DNA of 64,000 nucleotides from Nitrospira sp. (GTDB lineage: Bacteria; Nitrospirota; Nitrospiria; Nitrospirales; Nitrospiraceae). Location of the stretch: contig JADJXO010000002.1 of the NCBI GenBank assembly GCA_016715825.1, forward strand, positions 248,001-312,000, read 5' to 3'. Below are positions 62,595-64,000 of the stretch, in pieces. Within the stretch, counting starts at the first letter, position 1, and each line of letters starts with the position of its first letter. The position numbers were made by a program, and so were the translations under genes. Below the pieces are notes generated by a model that saw only the letters and a list, made by a program, of their open reading frames with translations, made no database searches and was not told the DNA's origin.

Positions 62595-63657
62595 GCTGAT
62601 AAACAAAGAGGCGGTTGCAGATCTTGATCAGCAATTGTGCCGCTTCACAGAGGATTCATATCCAAAATGGAATTCGCTGCATTCCAGAAGACGGATGCTC
62701 ATTTTGGGGGGTGGGAAGCTTGCTAAGGAGCTTTATCAATTCGTACTCTCCGAGCGCCTAGACCTCATGGAGATTGTTGGGGCGCTGGTCGTGGAAAATG
62801 ATCGAATAGAGAGAAACCATGAAATACCAGGCTTAATCGGCACCCACGAGCAGTTGGCACGAGTCGTTGAAGAACAGCGGGTCAATACCATCGTGGTTTG
62901 TTTTGAGGATCGCCGGTCCGTCCTGCCGGTTGAACAGCTTCTCGATCTGAAGGCAATGGGGATAGACGTTCTTGATGGGCACCAATTGTTTGAAGAGGTT
63001 TCTGGTCGGCTCTCCATTGATTCACTCCGTCCAAGCAACCTCATTTTTTCAACTGGTTTCAAGCAGAGCACGGTAACCCGTGTTACCAAGCGATTCGTTG
63101 ACCTATCGGTTTCAGCCGTTGGGTTGCTGGTGCTGTCCCCGCTATTCATACTGGTGGCACTTCTGATTAAAGCTGAATCTGCGGGGCCGGTCATCTACCG
63201 TCAGCTTCGTGTGGGATTGCGCGGACGCCCCTTTCTGATTTGGAAACTTCGATCAATGAAACAAGACGCTGAGAGCTCCGGCGCCCAGTGGGCTCAGACA
63301 GATGACCCTCGAATCACTCGCATGGGAAAATTGCTGCGAAAGTTTCGTATCGATGAGTTTCCGCAGCTCATCAACGTGCTACGAGGGGAGATGAGTCTTG
63401 TTGGTCCACGCCCAGAGCGACCGATGTTTGTCCAAGATTTGCGCAAAATCATTCCATATTATGACTTGAGGCATACGGTACGGCCAGGAATCACGGGATG
63501 GGCTCAGATTAAGTTTCGATATGGCGCCTCTGCGGAAGATGCCCATATGAAGTTTCAGTATGACCTCTATTACGTCAAGCGTCTATCTTTTATGCTTGAC
63601 ATGAGAATACTCGTCGAGACAATGCGAACGATATTGCTCGGGGAAGGGGCGAAGTGA
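62575..63657 (+). CDS. polyprenyl-phosphate sugar-1-phosphate transferase (XrtA-linked type)
   Basis: A 360-residue initiating glycosyltransferase that transfers a sugar phosphate to undecaprenyl phosphate. An N-terminal nucleotide-fold region (LILGGGKLAKELY) precedes a transmembrane helix (AVGLLVLSPLFILVALLI) and the catalytic part with FLIWKLRSMKQDAE, RKFRIDEFPQLINVLRGEMS and GPRPERP. Its ATG overlaps the end of the autokinase gene by 20 bases. The same catalytic domain occurs in WcaJ. Confidence 0.92.
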   Translation: MPLRTVELINKEAVADLDQQLCRFTEDSYPKWNSLHSRRRMLILGGGKLAKELYQFVLSERLDLMEIVGALVVENDRIERNHEIPGLIGTHEQLARVVEEQRVNTIVVCFEDRRSVLPVEQLLDLKAMGIDVLDGHQLFEEVSGRLSIDSLRPSNLIFSTGFKQSTVTRVTKRFVDLSVSAVGLLVLSPLFILVALLIKAESAGPVIYRQLRVGLRGRPFLIWKLRSMKQDAESSGAQWAQTDDPRITRMGKLLRKFRIDEFPQLINVLRGEMSLVGPRPERPMFVQDLRKIIPYYDLRHTVRPGITGWAQIKFRYGASAEDAHMKFQYDLYYVKRLSFMLDMRILVETMRTILLGEGAK

Positions 63658-64000
63658 TGGCTCTCGGCCAGGAACATCAGGAGAGGACGGGACGGCATGT
63701 ACTCTCGTTTGACGTCGAAGAACATTTTCAAGTATCGGCCTTTTGGTCCGATGCGAGAAGACAACAGTGGGACCGACTGGAAAGTCGTGTGGAGTCTAAT
63801 ACACTCCGGCTCCTGGAGATCCTGGCACAGACCGGAACAAAGGCTACATTTTTTGTGCTGGGATGGGTGGCGGAGCGCCATCCGGAGTTGGTCAAAGTGT
63901 TGGCGAAACATGGGCATGAAATTGCCTCGCATGGTTACGGACATGAGTTAGTGACTCATCAGACGGAAGGTGAGTTCCGGGAGGACATCAGGCGATCAAA
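63657..64000 (+). CDS. polysaccharide deacetylase, XrtA/PEP-CTERM locus type (truncated by window end)
   Basis: The first 114 residues of a NodB-like deacetylase. It starts at an ATG overlapping the previous stop (TGATG). LSFDVEEHFQVSAF carries the catalytic Asp of motif 1, typical of the PEP-CTERM-locus subfamily; ATFFVLGW and HEIASHGYGHE carry motif 2 (SHGxxH). The gene runs off the right end of the window. It deacetylates the exopolysaccharide in the periplasm. Confidence 0.9.
   Translation, partial: MALGQEHQERTGRHVLSFDVEEHFQVSAFWSDARRQQWDRLESRVESNTLRLLEILAQTGTKATFFVLGWVAERHPELVKVLAKHGHEIASHGYGHELVTHQTEGEFREDIRRS

Overview
The window reads as chromosomal DNA of a Nitrospirota bacterium, most likely a Nitrospira-type organism. 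This is an inference from gene content: there is no rRNA or other marker gene to settle it. The evidence is the mix of a solitary nuoF with a [2Fe-2S] ferredoxin, a coproheme-decarboxylase/chlorite-dismutase family protein, a very large periplasmic multicopper oxidase, sigma-54 regulators with multi-PAS kinases, and an XrtA/PEP-CTERM-type exopolysaccharide locus. No ribosomal or plasmid-backbone genes occur.

Layout. 0-12.5 kb is housekeeping: malate dehydrogenase, a small membrane protein, NuoF plus ferredoxin, an A-type Fe-S carrier, a pterin pair (PTPS and GTP cyclohydrolase I), an alpha/beta hydrolase, RarA, a PilZ protein, an ABC-F ATPase, tRNA-Ala and PurA. 12.65-19.98 kb is an AT-richer integrated element of about 7.3 kb. 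It abuts tRNA-Lys, and a duplicate of the tRNA 5' end marks its far edge. It carries a tyrosine integrase, a serine recombinase, an HUH-type Rep protein, a ribbon-helix-helix protein and a three-gene cargo operon headed by a TIGR04255-family protein. 20-28 kb is a patchwork of small, mostly unrecognised genes, including microproteins of 27, 56 and 61 residues, an RRM protein, a PilZ protein and a cysteine-less HesB/IscA-fold protein. 28-34 kb holds two sigma-54 activators, a receiver protein and a multi-PAS histidine kinase. 34.8-37.6 kb has an outer-membrane protein and a coproheme-decarboxylase-like protein next to a Rieske oxygenase. 38.4-55.7 kb is a metal and sulfur handling region: a 1646-residue multicopper oxidase, a cupredoxin, a SUMF1-like protein, a CopD-like protein, a cytochrome c'-like protein, an SQR-like flavoprotein, a CoA-disulfide reductase/rhodanese fusion, and an RND efflux pair whose pump gene is frameshifted. 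55.9 kb to the end is a LuxR-type regulator followed by an exopolysaccharide operon: NusG paralogue, orphan OrfA-like protein, Wza-type lipoprotein, outer-membrane barrel, Wzc-type autokinase, sugar transferase and a truncated polysaccharide deacetylase.

How the parts may work together. The multicopper oxidase and the adjacent cupredoxin look like a periplasmic oxidase with its electron carrier. The SQR-like and CoADR-rhodanese proteins look like sulfide/persulfide handling. The exopolysaccharide operon has a strong intrinsic terminator in its leader, directly before its own NusG-family antiterminator. The strongest candidates for something undescribed are the tRNA-Lys 5'-end element with its HUH Rep and TIGR04255 cargo, the terminator-NusG arrangement, and the giant oxidase cluster.
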